A stretch of DNA of 64,000 nucleotides. Origin: Alterinioella nitratireducens. GTDB lineage: Bacteria > Pseudomonadota > Alphaproteobacteria > Rhodobacterales > Rhodobacteraceae. This document shows positions 26,807-35,849 of this stretch, piece by piece. The notes under the pieces were generated by a model. That model was given only the letters and a program-made list of their open reading frames with translations, searched no databases and was not told where the DNA came from. The translations under genes and the position numbers were made by a program. Each line of letters opens with the position of its first letter. Within the stretch, counting starts at the first letter, position 1. The DNA lies in NCBI RefSeq assembly GCF_013155465.1, contig NZ_JABJVX010000006.1, forward strand, positions 186,001-250,000, in the 5' to 3' direction.

Positions 26807-27398
26807 TCCGCCGCTCCTCTTCTTGGGGTTCTTGCTGCGTGAAGTCGCGGATCGCCGTCGCCATGGCGTCCACCATGGCGGACAGGTCGATCTCCCGCGC
26901 CTCGCCCGCGAAGCGCAACGCGACGCGGCCATCTGCAAAGGCGGGCTCTGGGGTCAGGCGCAGGTCGATCTCCATATGCCGTTCGGCCAGCCAGCCCAGT
27001 TGCTCAACCGTGCGCGGGGCCGCCAGAAGCTCACACCTCGCCTCGCCCAGATCGTTGGTCAGCGCCGCAAGCTCGGCATCGACAATCGGACCGACGGCTT
27101 CGGCGGCAATGGCGGGCAGGAACTGCGACAGGATCGACGAGAAAAGCCCGCCGAGGCCCGTCAGGACCTCGTTTCGCGCCTCGGCATAGGTAAAGGAAAT
27201 ATCGCGCAGGTTGCGTTCCAGGTCGGCGGCGATCAACTGGTCGGACTTCTCCCGCTCGGTGGTCGCATCGTCCCATCCCGATTGGTAGCCGGTCTCGTAC
27301 CCGGCCAGCCGGACTTCCTCGACATCGACATCGGACGGGGCCGAGGCGGTTACAGGGGTTGCGCCGAAGACCTCCAGTTTCAGGGCACGGTATCTCAT
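26799..27398 (-). CDS. fliH: FliH-like flagellar export protein
   Basis: This 199-residue protein lies in the fliF-fliN interval where fliH is expected. It has a central helical region (EREKSDQLIAADLERNLRD and beyond) and a C-terminal FliH/HrpE-like part. It would bind the export ATPase FliI and dock it at the C-ring through FliN. Sequence conservation of FliH is low, so the call rests on position, size and helical pattern. It overlaps the fliF stop by 4 bases. Confidence 0.72.
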   Translation of the reverse strand: MRYRALKLEVFGATPVTASAPSDVDVEEVRLAGYETGYQSGWDDATTEREKSDQLIAADLERNLRDISFTYAEARNEVLTGLGGLFSSILSQFLPAIAAEAVGPIVDAELAALTNDLGEARCELLAAPRTVEQLGWLAERHMEIDLRLTPEPAFADGRVALRFAGEAREIDLSAMVDAMATAIRDFTQQEPQEEERRNA

Positions 27399-29044
27399 GT
27401 CGCCTCCTCATCCTCGGCCATCCAGGAGCGCAGGATTTCAACCGTTTCCTCCTCTCGTTCCTCGATCAGGCGGCGCAGACGCGCGACCGGGTCGGCGGGT
27501 TCTTCCGTCACCAGGGCGGGGGCGTTTTCCAGCGGAGGGGCCTCGCGCGCCGGCGCGTTGGCGGCTTGCTCCTGCGCGGGCGCGGCCAGCGCGGCGCGGG
27601 GGGCCGTGGTGCTGTCGGGCGGCGCGGCAATGCCGAGGGCGGGGGTGGGTCCGGCCAATGTACCGGGTGGGCTGTCGGGCCCACCCCCGCCGCGCGGCTG
27701 TTGCGCGAAGAGGGGTCGGATGACACCGAAGGCCACGGTCAGCGCGACAATGGCCAGGACCAGCAATTGCAGGGCGTTCATCAAGTCGAAACGCGCGAAG
27801 ATTCCCGCACCGGCCACATCATCGGGCAGTTGGTTCGGCACCGGTTCGAACGCCATCGATTCGATGGTCACGACATCGCCGCGCGCCTCGTCATAGCCGA
27901 TTGCCGAGCGCACCAGCGCCTGCAGCGAGGCCAGTTCGGCGGCATCGCGCGGTGCGGTTTCCAGGATGCCATCCGCATTGGGGGCCGAGACCGCATTGAC
28001 CAGCACCGCCACGCTGATGCGGCGGATCGTGCCCGGGCCGCTTTCGGTTTCGCGCTGGATTTCCGACACGTCATAGGTGACGCTTTCGCGGGTTTCGGAG
28101 TTCTGCAGGGTGGACCGGCCGCCCTCGCCCCCTGCCGCGTCGCCCTCGGGCAGGTTGGAGGCGACGGTCACCGCCCCGCTGCCGTTTTCCGAGGAGCTGT
28201 TGGTCATTTCCTCGGACTCGGTGCCGATGATGACGCGGCTGTCAGGGTCGATCCGGCGCTCGAAGACCGTTTCATAGGCGTTGATCAATTCGACGCTGAC
28301 CTCAACCACCGCGTTGCCGGGGCCGACGCGCGCATTGAGGAGACGTTCGATATTGCGGCGATGCCCGTCGGCGAGCCCGGTCGCGTCCGAGGTCGGGCTC
28401 TGGCTGTCAGTCCCGGCCAGAACGCGGCCCGAATCGGAATCGATGATGGTCACGTTTTCCGGCAGCAACCCCGGCACGGCAGAGGCAACGAGGTAGCGCA
28501 GCGCCTGTGCATGGCTGGAGGTGATGCCCCCCGACACGGGCCGGATGCTGACCGACGCGGTCGGCTCGGCTTCGGGCTGGAAGGGCGTGTTGTCGGATGT
28601 GGCCAGATGCACGCGGGCGGCGCGGATGCGCGGGCTTGCGGCGATGGTGCGGGCCAATTCGCCTTCGCGCGCGCGCCAGTAGGCGGCATCGAACATCTGC
28701 GACGTGGTGCCGAACCCCGACAGCGAATCGAGCAGTTCATAGCCAGCCGCACCAAGCGCGGGCAGCCCCTCGCCCGCCAGGCTCATGCGCAGCGCGTCGC
28801 GGTCCACCACCTCGACATGGATCGAATCACCCCGCACCTCGTAGCGCGCGCCGCGCGCCTCCAGCGCGGTTATGACTTCACCTGCGGCGGCGGGATCGAG
28901 GCCGGAATAGAGCAGTGCGAAACTGGGGGCCATGGCCATGCGCGACAGGAAAACAAGCACCGTGACAAGACCCGCTATGCCCCCGAGCAGGGTCGCGCGA
29001 CGCCGCAGATCCAGGCCCCCCCAGGTATCAATGAGCTGCTGCAC
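27395..29044 (-). CDS. fliF: Flagellar MS-ring protein FliF
   Basis: This 549-residue membrane protein forms the basal-body MS ring. The first helix lies at about 19-41 (LLGGIAGLVTVLVFLSRMA), and ring-building motifs RTIAASPRIRAARVHLA and FGTTSQMFDAAYWRAREGELARTI follow. The second helix is near 440-460 (LNALQLLVLAIVALTVAFGV). An Ala/Pro-rich stretch precedes the C-terminal acidic tail that normally binds FliG. The start is the GTG at 29044 with AGGAG 9 bases upstream. It is the first gene of the minus operon. Confidence 0.95.
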   Translation of the reverse strand: MQQLIDTWGGLDLRRRATLLGGIAGLVTVLVFLSRMAMAPSFALLYSGLDPAAAGEVITALEARGARYEVRGDSIHVEVVDRDALRMSLAGEGLPALGAAGYELLDSLSGFGTTSQMFDAAYWRAREGELARTIAASPRIRAARVHLATSDNTPFQPEAEPTASVSIRPVSGGITSSHAQALRYLVASAVPGLLPENVTIIDSDSGRVLAGTDSQSPTSDATGLADGHRRNIERLLNARVGPGNAVVEVSVELINAYETVFERRIDPDSRVIIGTESEEMTNSSSENGSGAVTVASNLPEGDAAGGEGGRSTLQNSETRESVTYDVSEIQRETESGPGTIRRISVAVLVNAVSAPNADGILETAPRDAAELASLQALVRSAIGYDEARGDVVTIESMAFEPVPNQLPDDVAGAGIFARFDLMNALQLLVLAIVALTVAFGVIRPLFAQQPRGGGGPDSPPGTLAGPTPALGIAAPPDSTTAPRAALAAPAQEQAANAPAREAPPLENAPALVTEEPADPVARLRRLIEEREEETVEILRSWMAEDEEAT

Positions 29045-29102
29045 CGATGAAATCTCCTCTCAGCCGTTCTGGCCTGATGAGGGCGATCAAAACGCAAGCC
29101 GC

Positions 29103-29117
29103 TTAAGATTTGGTTAG
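29103..29117 (+). promoter_or_regulatory. CtrA-like gapped box between fliF and fliL
   Basis: TTAA-N7-TTAG is one mismatch from the CtrA consensus. It lies in the 124-base divergent region, 52 bases before the fliL GTG and 59 bases before the fliF start, and could serve both operons. Confidence 0.55.
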
Positions 29118-29168
29118 TGCTGAGCGGCTAATGATCGGATTGCCAGACAAGCGCAGGAGGTGCGGACC

Positions 29169-29687
29169 GTGGCCGAGACAGATACAGCCGAAGACGGCCC
29201 GAAAAAGAAGAAAGGTCTTCTGATTCCGCTGCTTGTCGGCCTTGTGCTGGCGGTCGGCGGCGGCGCGGGCGGCTACTGGGCGGTGACCAGCGGCCCCCTG
29301 GCCGGATCGGTCGAGTCAGCCTCGGATGACGGGCAGGGCGACGAAGAGGAAGACGAGGTCGTGACCCATATCCGCCCCGAGCTGGAGGAGGTCGCCTTCG
29401 TCCCGCTCGAACCGCTGGTAATCTCGCTCGGGCCCGGCACCACTGGCCGTCACCTGATGTTCTCGGCCGAGCTTGAGGTCGCACCCGACGATGCGGAAGA
29501 GGTCACGCATCTCCTGCCGCGCGTCCTCGACGTGCTGAACAGCTACCTGCGCGTTATCGACATGGAGGAGCTGAACGACCCCCGCACCCTCGTGCGCCTG
29601 CGCGCGCAGCTTCTGCGCCGCATCCAGATCGTCACCGGCGATGTGCTGGTGCGTGACCTTCTCGTGACTGAATTCGTGGTGAACTGA
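29169..29687 (+). CDS. fliL: Flagellar basal-body-associated protein FliL
   Basis: This 172-residue single-pass protein is associated with the stator. AGGAGG at 29155-29160 requires the GTG at 29169 as start, because an earlier in-frame GTG overlaps that site. After a lysine-rich N-terminus (PKKKKG) comes one membrane helix (about 17-38), an acidic linker, and the FliL domain ending GDVLVRDLLVTEFVVN. It heads the operon that contains motA and flhA. A second FliL-like gene is at 38024. Confidence 0.92.
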   Translation: MAETDTAEDGPKKKKGLLIPLLVGLVLAVGGGAGGYWAVTSGPLAGSVESASDDGQGDEEEDEVVTHIRPELEEVAFVPLEPLVISLGPGTTGRHLMFSAELEVAPDDAEEVTHLLPRVLDVLNSYLRVIDMEELNDPRTLVRLRAQLLRRIQIVTGDVLVRDLLVTEFVVN

Positions 29688-30161
29688 ATGGACCTGATCC
29701 TGAGCAACGCAGCCGATATCCTCCTGATCCTCGCGACCCTGGGGGCGGGGACGTTCTGCCTGATCCTGTCGCGCCGCCTGACCCGGCTGTCGCGCATCGA
29801 CAACGGGCTCGGCGGTGCCATCGCCGTGCTGTCGGCGCAGGTCGATGACATGAGCAAGGCACTGGCCGAGACCAGATCGGGCTCGGAAGGCTCCGCAACC
29901 CGGCTGGAGGAGCTCAACGCCGAGGCGCAGCGCCTGCTGGAGGAACTGGAACTGACCATGTCGGCCTGCCATGACTTCGCCCCGCCCGAAGACGCCCGAC
30001 CGACCGAGGCGAACCTGGAAGCATGGGATATCGAGAAGACCGTGCAGCCGGTCGAACCGGTCGTGACATTCGGCTCGCGCCGCCATCCGCCCGAGGATGA
30101 GAAGGACAACGCCATCCCTCTCTTTCTGCAAAAGAAATCCCGTCTTGCGGAGATCGGCTGA
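29688..30161 (+). CDS. Conserved flagellar-operon membrane protein with coiled coil
   Basis: This 157-residue protein has one N-terminal membrane helix (about 10-28, LLILATLGAGTFCLILS). A heptad-rich stretch follows (about 36-90, IDNGLGGAIAVLSAQVDDM through LEELELTMSA), then a polar tail. The N-terminal part resembles the DUF6468 family found beside fliL in alphaproteobacteria. The function is unknown. It abuts fliL directly and precedes the MotE-like gene by 3 bases, so a role at the basal body or stator is likely. Confidence 0.65.
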   Translation: MDLILSNAADILLILATLGAGTFCLILSRRLTRLSRIDNGLGGAIAVLSAQVDDMSKALAETRSGSEGSATRLEELNAEAQRLLEELELTMSACHDFAPPEDARPTEANLEAWDIEKTVQPVEPVVTFGSRRHPPEDEKDNAIPLFLQKKSRLAEIG

Positions 30162-30164
30162 GCC

Positions 30165-30767
30165 ATGGGCAAATCGACAGGAAAACCGCGTCGCAGGCTC
30201 TGGCAACGCATCGGGCTGGTGACATTCTTCGCGCTCTTCATGGCCTCAGGTGCGCTGCGCATCGGCACGCTCGACATCGCCTTTGCATCGGCGGGCGACC
30301 CCGAGCGCGAGACCGCCGCCAATTCATCCGATCCAGGCCAATGCGCCGCGATCGAACCGCTGGAACTGGCGCTCTCGCGCGTCGAGGGCCGGGCCGAACG
30401 GCTGGACACGCGCGAAGCCGCGATTGACGCCCGCGCGCAGGCCGTGGCCGAGGCCGAGGCCATGGTCACCGGCCAGCTCGCCGCGCTGGAGGAGACCGAG
30501 GCTCGCCTGGAGGCGCTTTTGTCGCTGTCCGATACGGCCGCCGAATCGGACCTGGAACGCCTGACCGAGATGTATGAGACGATGGATGCGGGCGACGCCG
30601 CCGCCCTCTTCACCCAGATGGACCCGAGCTTTGCCGCCGGTTTCCTGGGCCGGATGCAGTCCGATGCCGCGGCCGGTGTGCTGGCCGAGCTGGACCCCGC
30701 CGTCGCCTATTCGATCTCGGTCCTGCTGGCGACCCGCAACGCCACGCCGCCCGCAACGCAACCCTGA
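30165..30767 (+). CDS. MotE-like / MgtE-N-like protein
   Basis: This 200-residue protein has an N-terminal membrane or signal segment (about 15-32), an exported coiled coil (about 65-110) and a C-terminal MgtE-N-type helical repeat (YETMDAGDAAALFTQMDPS and LGRMQSDAAAGVLAELDP). This layout matches MotE of rhizobia, a periplasmic chaperone for the motility protein MotC. It lies just upstream of motA and of a large exported protein that may be its client. Confidence 0.75.
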   Translation: MGKSTGKPRRRLWQRIGLVTFFALFMASGALRIGTLDIAFASAGDPERETAANSSDPGQCAAIEPLELALSRVEGRAERLDTREAAIDARAQAVAEAEAMVTGQLAALEETEARLEALLSLSDTAAESDLERLTEMYETMDAGDAAALFTQMDPSFAAGFLGRMQSDAAAGVLAELDPAVAYSISVLLATRNATPPATQP

Positions 30768-30794
30768 CGGATCAGCAGGAACAGAAGGTTCAGC

Positions 30795-31664
30795 ATGATA
30801 GGAATTATCGGTATCCTGGTCATCTTCGGGATGGTCTTCGGCGGCTACCTCGCCTCGGGCGGGAATCTCGACATCATCCTCTATTCGCTGCCCTACGAGA
30901 TGACCATGATCGGTGGTGCGGCGGTCGGGGCGTTCCTCCTGTCGAACGATTTCTCGGGCGTGAAGCATACGGTCAAGGACGTGTTCAAGGTCTTCAAGGG
31001 GCCGAAATGGAAGCACGAGGATTACCGCGACCTGCTTTGCCTTCTCTATGAACTGATCCGCCTGGGGCGCGAAAACGCCGTGGCGCTGGAAGAACATACC
31101 GAGAACCCCGCGGAATCCTCAATCTTCAGCACCTATCCCCGGATTCTCGCCGACCGTGAGGCCGTCGATCTGATCTGCGACACGCTGCGCTCGGCCTCGC
31201 TGAATTACGACGATCCGCATCAGGTGGAGGATGTGATCGAAAAGCGGATGGAGGCCAATCTGCATCACGCCATGCACTCTTCGCACGCGCTGCAGACCAT
31301 CGCCGACGGGCTGCCCGCGCTTGGCATTGTCGCGGCGGTTCTGGGGGTGATCAAGACCATGGGATCTATCGACCAACCTCCGGAAATTCTTGGCAAACTC
31401 ATCGGTGGCGCGCTTGTCGGCACTTTTCTGGGCGTGTTCCTGGCCTATGGCCTGGTCGGCCCCTTCGCCGCCAAGGTCAAGACCGTGATCGAGGAGGAGC
31501 ATCATTTCTACGGGTTGATTCGCGAGGTTCTGGTGGCCAATCTGCACCATCACGCGACCAATATCTGTATCGAGGTCGGGCGCCAGAACACGCCGGGCCA
31601 TATTCGCCCCTCCTTCAACGATCTCGAGGACGCGCTCAAAGGTCTGCGGCAGGCCGCGGCATGA
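30795..31664 (+). CDS. motA: Flagellar motor stator protein MotA
   Basis: This 289-residue inner-membrane stator subunit has four membrane helices. The first is IGIIGILVIFGMVFGGYL and the last two are around ALGIVAAVLGVIKTMG and GTFLGVFLAYGLVGPF. The cytoplasmic loop between helices 2 and 3 has the usual charged rotor-contact region (LREN-type segment LIRLGRENAVALEEH). The stop overlaps the next ATG by 4 bases. Confidence 0.95.
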   Translation: MIGIIGILVIFGMVFGGYLASGGNLDIILYSLPYEMTMIGGAAVGAFLLSNDFSGVKHTVKDVFKVFKGPKWKHEDYRDLLCLLYELIRLGRENAVALEEHTENPAESSIFSTYPRILADREAVDLICDTLRSASLNYDDPHQVEDVIEKRMEANLHHAMHSSHALQTIADGLPALGIVAAVLGVIKTMGSIDQPPEILGKLIGGALVGTFLGVFLAYGLVGPFAAKVKTVIEEEHHFYGLIREVLVANLHHHATNICIEVGRQNTPGHIRPSFNDLEDALKGLRQAAA

Positions 31665-33700
31665 GGGCGCTGATCGGTTGTTTCTGCGCCCTCTGCCTGC
31701 TCCTGGCCGGACAGCAGACCATGGCGCAGGCCATTTCAATACGCTCGGGCGATCATGCGGGCTTCACCCGATTGGTGGCGCGGGTCGGCGCGGATCGGGA
31801 CTGGCAGATGACGCGAACGGGCGACAGCGTTCTGATCCGGTTCACACCCGATGCGCCGGGGTTCGATCTGTCCGGCGTCTTCACCCTGATCGGACGCAAT
31901 CGCCTGACCGAGATCAGCGCCGGGGACGGTTTGCGCCTGGACCTTGCCTGCGCCTGCACCGTCACGCTGGAGCGCTACCAGGACCATTTCCTCATCATCG
32001 ATATCAACGACACGCCCTATTCGCCGCCCGAGCCCGAGCCGGAGGTGGCTGCGGCTCCGCCTTCCGCGCCGACCCCCGACGGCATGTCCGCCCCGCAACT
32101 GCGCCTGCCGCTCCTCATTGAGGCCGAGGCCGCGCCCGACCCGTCCCAGTTGCCTCCTGCGCCCCTCGCTGCCGCGGAGTTTCCCGGCATCGACATCACC
32201 GATGCGGGCAATGCGCTGGCCGAGCAACTGGCGCGGGCAACCGCAGCCGGACTTCTGGACATCGCCCCCGGCCAGCCCTTCGCCAGCGCCGACCCGGACC
32301 CCGCGGTCGTGCCCCCTGAACCGGAGCCGTCCGAGGCCACGCCGCCCGATCCGCCCCCCCCCGCGCCCGAGGCCACGGTTGCCCCCCCGCTTGAAATGGC
32401 CAACGCCTTCGACCTCAATGCCAATGCCGTGCCCGAACGGCTGATCCCCCCTGCGACCACCAGTTGCATCGCGCCCCCTGCCAGACCGGTGGCGGACTGG
32501 TCCGACGGGATGAGTTTCGCCAACGGGATCGGGGCCTTGCGCGTCGGGCTTTATGACGATCGCGGTCAATTGGTTGCGGGTCAGGCCCAATTGCTGGCAG
32601 AGTTCTACCTCTATCACGGTTTCGGTGCCGAGGCCGCCTTTTGGCTGTCGCAGGCCGGACTGGACACGCCGTTTCATGCCGGTCTCGCCCAGTATCTCGA
32701 ACAGGGTCGACGCGGCACGCTTGGCAGCTTCGACATGCAGGACAGTTGCGCGCCTGCGATGGCCTTCTGGCTGTTTCTGACCGCTCCGTCCGAAAGCAGG
32801 CCGGATGAGGAGGTCCGCGCGCGGATCCTCGCGGATTTCTACGCTCTGCCCGCGATCCTGCGCGATTTCTTCGGCCCGGACCTGGCCCGCAATTTCGTCG
32901 AGGCCGGCGATGACGCCGCCGCGATGGAGGTGCGGGAGAATCTCGGGCGGGGCGGACGCCTGCCGTCCGAGGCGCTGACCCTTCTCGATCTCGACCTGGC
33001 CGAGGCCGCCCCCGGACTGGCCGCTCCGACCGCCCCGCCCGCCCATGTCAGCGCCAGCAATGCGGCCTCGGCGATGACGCATCGCCTGCGCGCCCAGATC
33101 GAGACCGATGGCCGTGCCGACCCCGCCGACCTGATCGCCGCCGAGGCGCTGATCCTGGAAACCGACCCGCAACCCGACCGGAACGGGCTGGTCCATGTCA
33201 CGGCGCTGGCCCATGCGCTTGACGGCAATCTCGACCCGATCATGCAGCACCTCTCGGCGACGATGCAGCGCGACGCCGATGCCGCGATGCCGATCTTCAC
33301 GGACGTGGTCGATATCCTGATGGATCAGGACCAGACCGCGCAGCTTCTGATCCTGCTCTCCTCACCGCAGTTTGGCCAGTTCGGCCATTTCCCGTCACCC
33401 GCCTATCGCCGCCAGGTCGCCGAGTATTTCCTGTCGAACGGCCTGCCCGACCTTGCCCGCGACGTCATCATGGCAGGCGGCACCGACCGCGCCGCCGATC
33501 GGGAGATTCTGACCCGCGCCTTCGAGCGCTTGACCCGGGATGGGACCGACCGGCCAGCGCCCGACCCCGCAATCGCCCCGGTGCCCCCCCCACCCGGGCC
33601 TGCGACCGGCAGCGAGGAGATCACGACCCTGCTGGAGGAAAGCCGCGCCCGGCGTGCCGCGGTTCAGGCGCTTCTCACCACGGCCGAGCCCGGAAGCTAA
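31661..33700 (+). CDS. Large exported protein of the motA operon (possible MotC analogue)
   Basis: This 679-residue protein has a Sec signal peptide (residues 1-23, ending TMAQ before AISIRSGD). Residues 24-120 form a beta-rich domain that resembles AMIN-like domains (GFTRLVARVG, LIRFTPDAPGF). A proline/alanine-rich region follows (about 120-265). The C-terminal 400 residues are helical repeats of TPR-like character (for example QVAEYFLSNGLPDLARDVIM). It overlaps motA by 4 bases and follows a MotE-like gene. Periplasmic location and position suggest a stator-support protein analogous to MotC. No direct homology to MotC can be shown here. Confidence 0.7.
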   Translation: MRALIGCFCALCLLLAGQQTMAQAISIRSGDHAGFTRLVARVGADRDWQMTRTGDSVLIRFTPDAPGFDLSGVFTLIGRNRLTEISAGDGLRLDLACACTVTLERYQDHFLIIDINDTPYSPPEPEPEVAAAPPSAPTPDGMSAPQLRLPLLIEAEAAPDPSQLPPAPLAAAEFPGIDITDAGNALAEQLARATAAGLLDIAPGQPFASADPDPAVVPPEPEPSEATPPDPPPPAPEATVAPPLEMANAFDLNANAVPERLIPPATTSCIAPPARPVADWSDGMSFANGIGALRVGLYDDRGQLVAGQAQLLAEFYLYHGFGAEAAFWLSQAGLDTPFHAGLAQYLEQGRRGTLGSFDMQDSCAPAMAFWLFLTAPSESRPDEEVRARILADFYALPAILRDFFGPDLARNFVEAGDDAAAMEVRENLGRGGRLPSEALTLLDLDLAEAAPGLAAPTAPPAHVSASNAASAMTHRLRAQIETDGRADPADLIAAEALILETDPQPDRNGLVHVTALAHALDGNLDPIMQHLSATMQRDADAAMPIFTDVVDILMDQDQTAQLLILLSSPQFGQFGHFPSPAYRRQVAEYFLSNGLPDLARDVIMAGGTDRAADREILTRAFERLTRDGTDRPAPDPAIAPVPPPPGPATGSEEITTLLEESRARRAAVQALLTTAEPGS

Positions 33701-33711
33701 GCTTTTGGTAA
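33697..33711 (+). promoter_or_regulatory. CtrA-like gapped box upstream of flhA
   Basis: CTAA-N7-GTAA followed by C is two mismatches from the CtrA consensus. It overlaps the stop codon of the preceding gene and lies 75 bases before the flhA ATG. It would give the flhA-fliR-flhB unit its own promoter. Confidence 0.35.
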
Positions 33712-33785
33712 CCCTCTGATTTTATACCTTGATGGCAGGGGCTGAAGGCCCGGTTCGAGTTCGGTCAGAAAGGCCAGCGAAACTG

Positions 33786-35849
33786 ATGAGCATCCGGGAC
33801 ATCTTTCAGCCGACCATCCTCTTCGCCTTCGCGTTGATGTCCATCATCGTCATGATGATCCTGCCGGTCCCGTCCTGGGTCCTGGATATCGGCCTCGCCA
33901 TGTCCTTCGGCCTCGCGATCCTGATCTTCACGGTCACGCTCTTCATTGAACGGCCCCTTGATTTTTCGGCCTTCCCCACCGTGCTGCTCGCCTCGCTGAT
34001 GCTGCGGCTCTCGCTCAACGTCTCCTCGACCAAGCTGATTATCGGCAACGGCCATACTGGCACCTCCGCCGCGGGCGGCGTGATCGAGGGGTTTGCCATG
34101 TTCGTCATGGGCGGCAACGTGGTGATGGGGCTGGTCGTCTTCGGCGTCCTCCTGATCGTGAATTTCATCGTTATCAACAAGGGGGCCGCCCGCATGGCCG
34201 AGGTCGGCGCGCGCTTTGCCCTCGACGGGATGCCGGGGCGGCAACTGGCCATCGACAGCGATATGTCGGCGGGCGCCATCGACCATGCCGAGGCCAAGCG
34301 TCGGCGGGAGGTCGAACAGGCCGAGACGACCTTTTTCGGCTCGCTCGACGGGGCGTCGAAATTCGTCAAGGGCGACGCGATCGCGGGCCTTCTGATCACT
34401 CTTCTGAACCTGGTCATGGGGTTGATCTTCGGCACTGCCATGCACGGGATGCCGCTGTCACAGGCCTTTGAAACCTATTCCGTCCTGACCGTTGGCGACG
34501 GGCTGGTCAGCCAGATTCCGGCGGTGATCATCGCGATCGCCTCGGCGCTGCTTCTGGCACGCGGCGGCACATCCGGGGCAACGGACGTCGCGCTGCTGAC
34601 GCAGCTTGGCCGCCACCCCACGGCCCTGGCCACGGTGGCGGCATTGATGGCGCTTTTCGCGGTCGTGCCGGGACTGCCCTTCCTGCCCTTCGTGATGGCC
34701 GCGGCGGCGTTCTTCCGCGCGGCAACTCTGCGCCGCGAAGGTGAGGCTGCCCCGGTGGAGACCGGGACGGATACGGCCGGGCCGTCGGAACGCATCGGCG
34801 ACGTGCTGGAGCTTGACGATATCCATGTCGAATTCGCGCCGGACCTCGTCTCCATGGCGCTCGATCCCGGCAGCGGACTGGATGCGCGCATCCGCAACAT
34901 GCGCGACCATATCGCGCGCAGCTTCGGCCTGATCCTGCCCGAGATCCGCCTGACCGACCGCGACGACCTGCCGTCCGGCACCTATTCGATCCGTATACAG
35001 GGCGTCGAACATGCCCGCTCCAGCCTGGAGATCGAGGGGTTCCTGATGCTCAAATCGGGCGATGAAAGCGCGTTGCCACCGGGCCGTGACGTGTCCGAAC
35101 CCGTCTATGGCGCGCCCGCGCGCTGGATCGTGCCGCAAGACCGCGACCGCGCCGCCATGACCGGGGCCACCGTGGTCGCGCCGGGCGAGGTTCTGGCCAC
35201 GCATCTGATGGAAACGCTGAAAAAGAACCTCTCGCGCCTGCTGACCTTCAAGGCGCTGCAACGCCAGCTTGACGCTTTCGTGGAACTATCCGACCCGACT
35301 CGGTCCGAGGGCAACCGTCGCTTGCTGAATGAAATGGTGCCCGACAAGGTGCCGATGGACGTGCTGCATGGTGTGCTGCGCCTCCTGCTGGCTGAGCAGG
35401 TCTCGATCCGCAACCTGCCGCTCATCCTTGAGGCCATCGCCGAGGCACGGCCCACGATCCAGCAACCCAACCTGCTATGCGAACATGTCCGCCAGCGGCT
35501 CGGATTCCAACTGGTCTCGGGTCTCAAACGCGATGACGGTACCCTGCCGCTGGTCCAGCTTGCCGGCCAGTGGGAGGATATCTTTGCCGAATACCAGATC
35601 GGCGGTGAGGGGGGGCTGCCCGAGATCGCGCTGCCGCCCGACACCTTCAACTCCCTCGCGCGGTCCATTGGCGACAAGATCGCACAGGCCAGCGAGAACG
35701 GCACCTATCCCGCCATCGTCACCTCGGCCCTGCGTCGGCGCTTTCTGCGCACCGTGTTGCTATCGCGCGGCATCCTGAACCCGGTCCTCTCCTTCGAGGA
35801 GATCGGGCTGGAGGCGAAACCCGCCCTCGTCGGCGTGGCCGCGCCATGA
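33786..35849 (+). CDS. flhA: Flagellar export apparatus protein FlhA
   Basis: This 687-residue export-gate protein starts at the ATG at 33786 (MSIRDIFQPTILFAF). About eight membrane helices occupy residues 1-320, including the conserved FHIPEP-type signature region (MLRLSLNVSSTKLIIGNG and AEVGARFALDGMPGRQLAIDSDM). The C-terminal half is the cytoplasmic domain that receives chaperone-substrate complexes. It overlaps fliR by 4 bases. Confidence 0.97.
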   Translation: MSIRDIFQPTILFAFALMSIIVMMILPVPSWVLDIGLAMSFGLAILIFTVTLFIERPLDFSAFPTVLLASLMLRLSLNVSSTKLIIGNGHTGTSAAGGVIEGFAMFVMGGNVVMGLVVFGVLLIVNFIVINKGAARMAEVGARFALDGMPGRQLAIDSDMSAGAIDHAEAKRRREVEQAETTFFGSLDGASKFVKGDAIAGLLITLLNLVMGLIFGTAMHGMPLSQAFETYSVLTVGDGLVSQIPAVIIAIASALLLARGGTSGATDVALLTQLGRHPTALATVAALMALFAVVPGLPFLPFVMAAAAFFRAATLRREGEAAPVETGTDTAGPSERIGDVLELDDIHVEFAPDLVSMALDPGSGLDARIRNMRDHIARSFGLILPEIRLTDRDDLPSGTYSIRIQGVEHARSSLEIEGFLMLKSGDESALPPGRDVSEPVYGAPARWIVPQDRDRAAMTGATVVAPGEVLATHLMETLKKNLSRLLTFKALQRQLDAFVELSDPTRSEGNRRLLNEMVPDKVPMDVLHGVLRLLLAEQVSIRNLPLILEAIAEARPTIQQPNLLCEHVRQRLGFQLVSGLKRDDGTLPLVQLAGQWEDIFAEYQIGGEGGLPEIALPPDTFNSLARSIGDKIAQASENGTYPAIVTSALRRRFLRTVLLSRGILNPVLSFEEIGLEAKPALVGVAAP

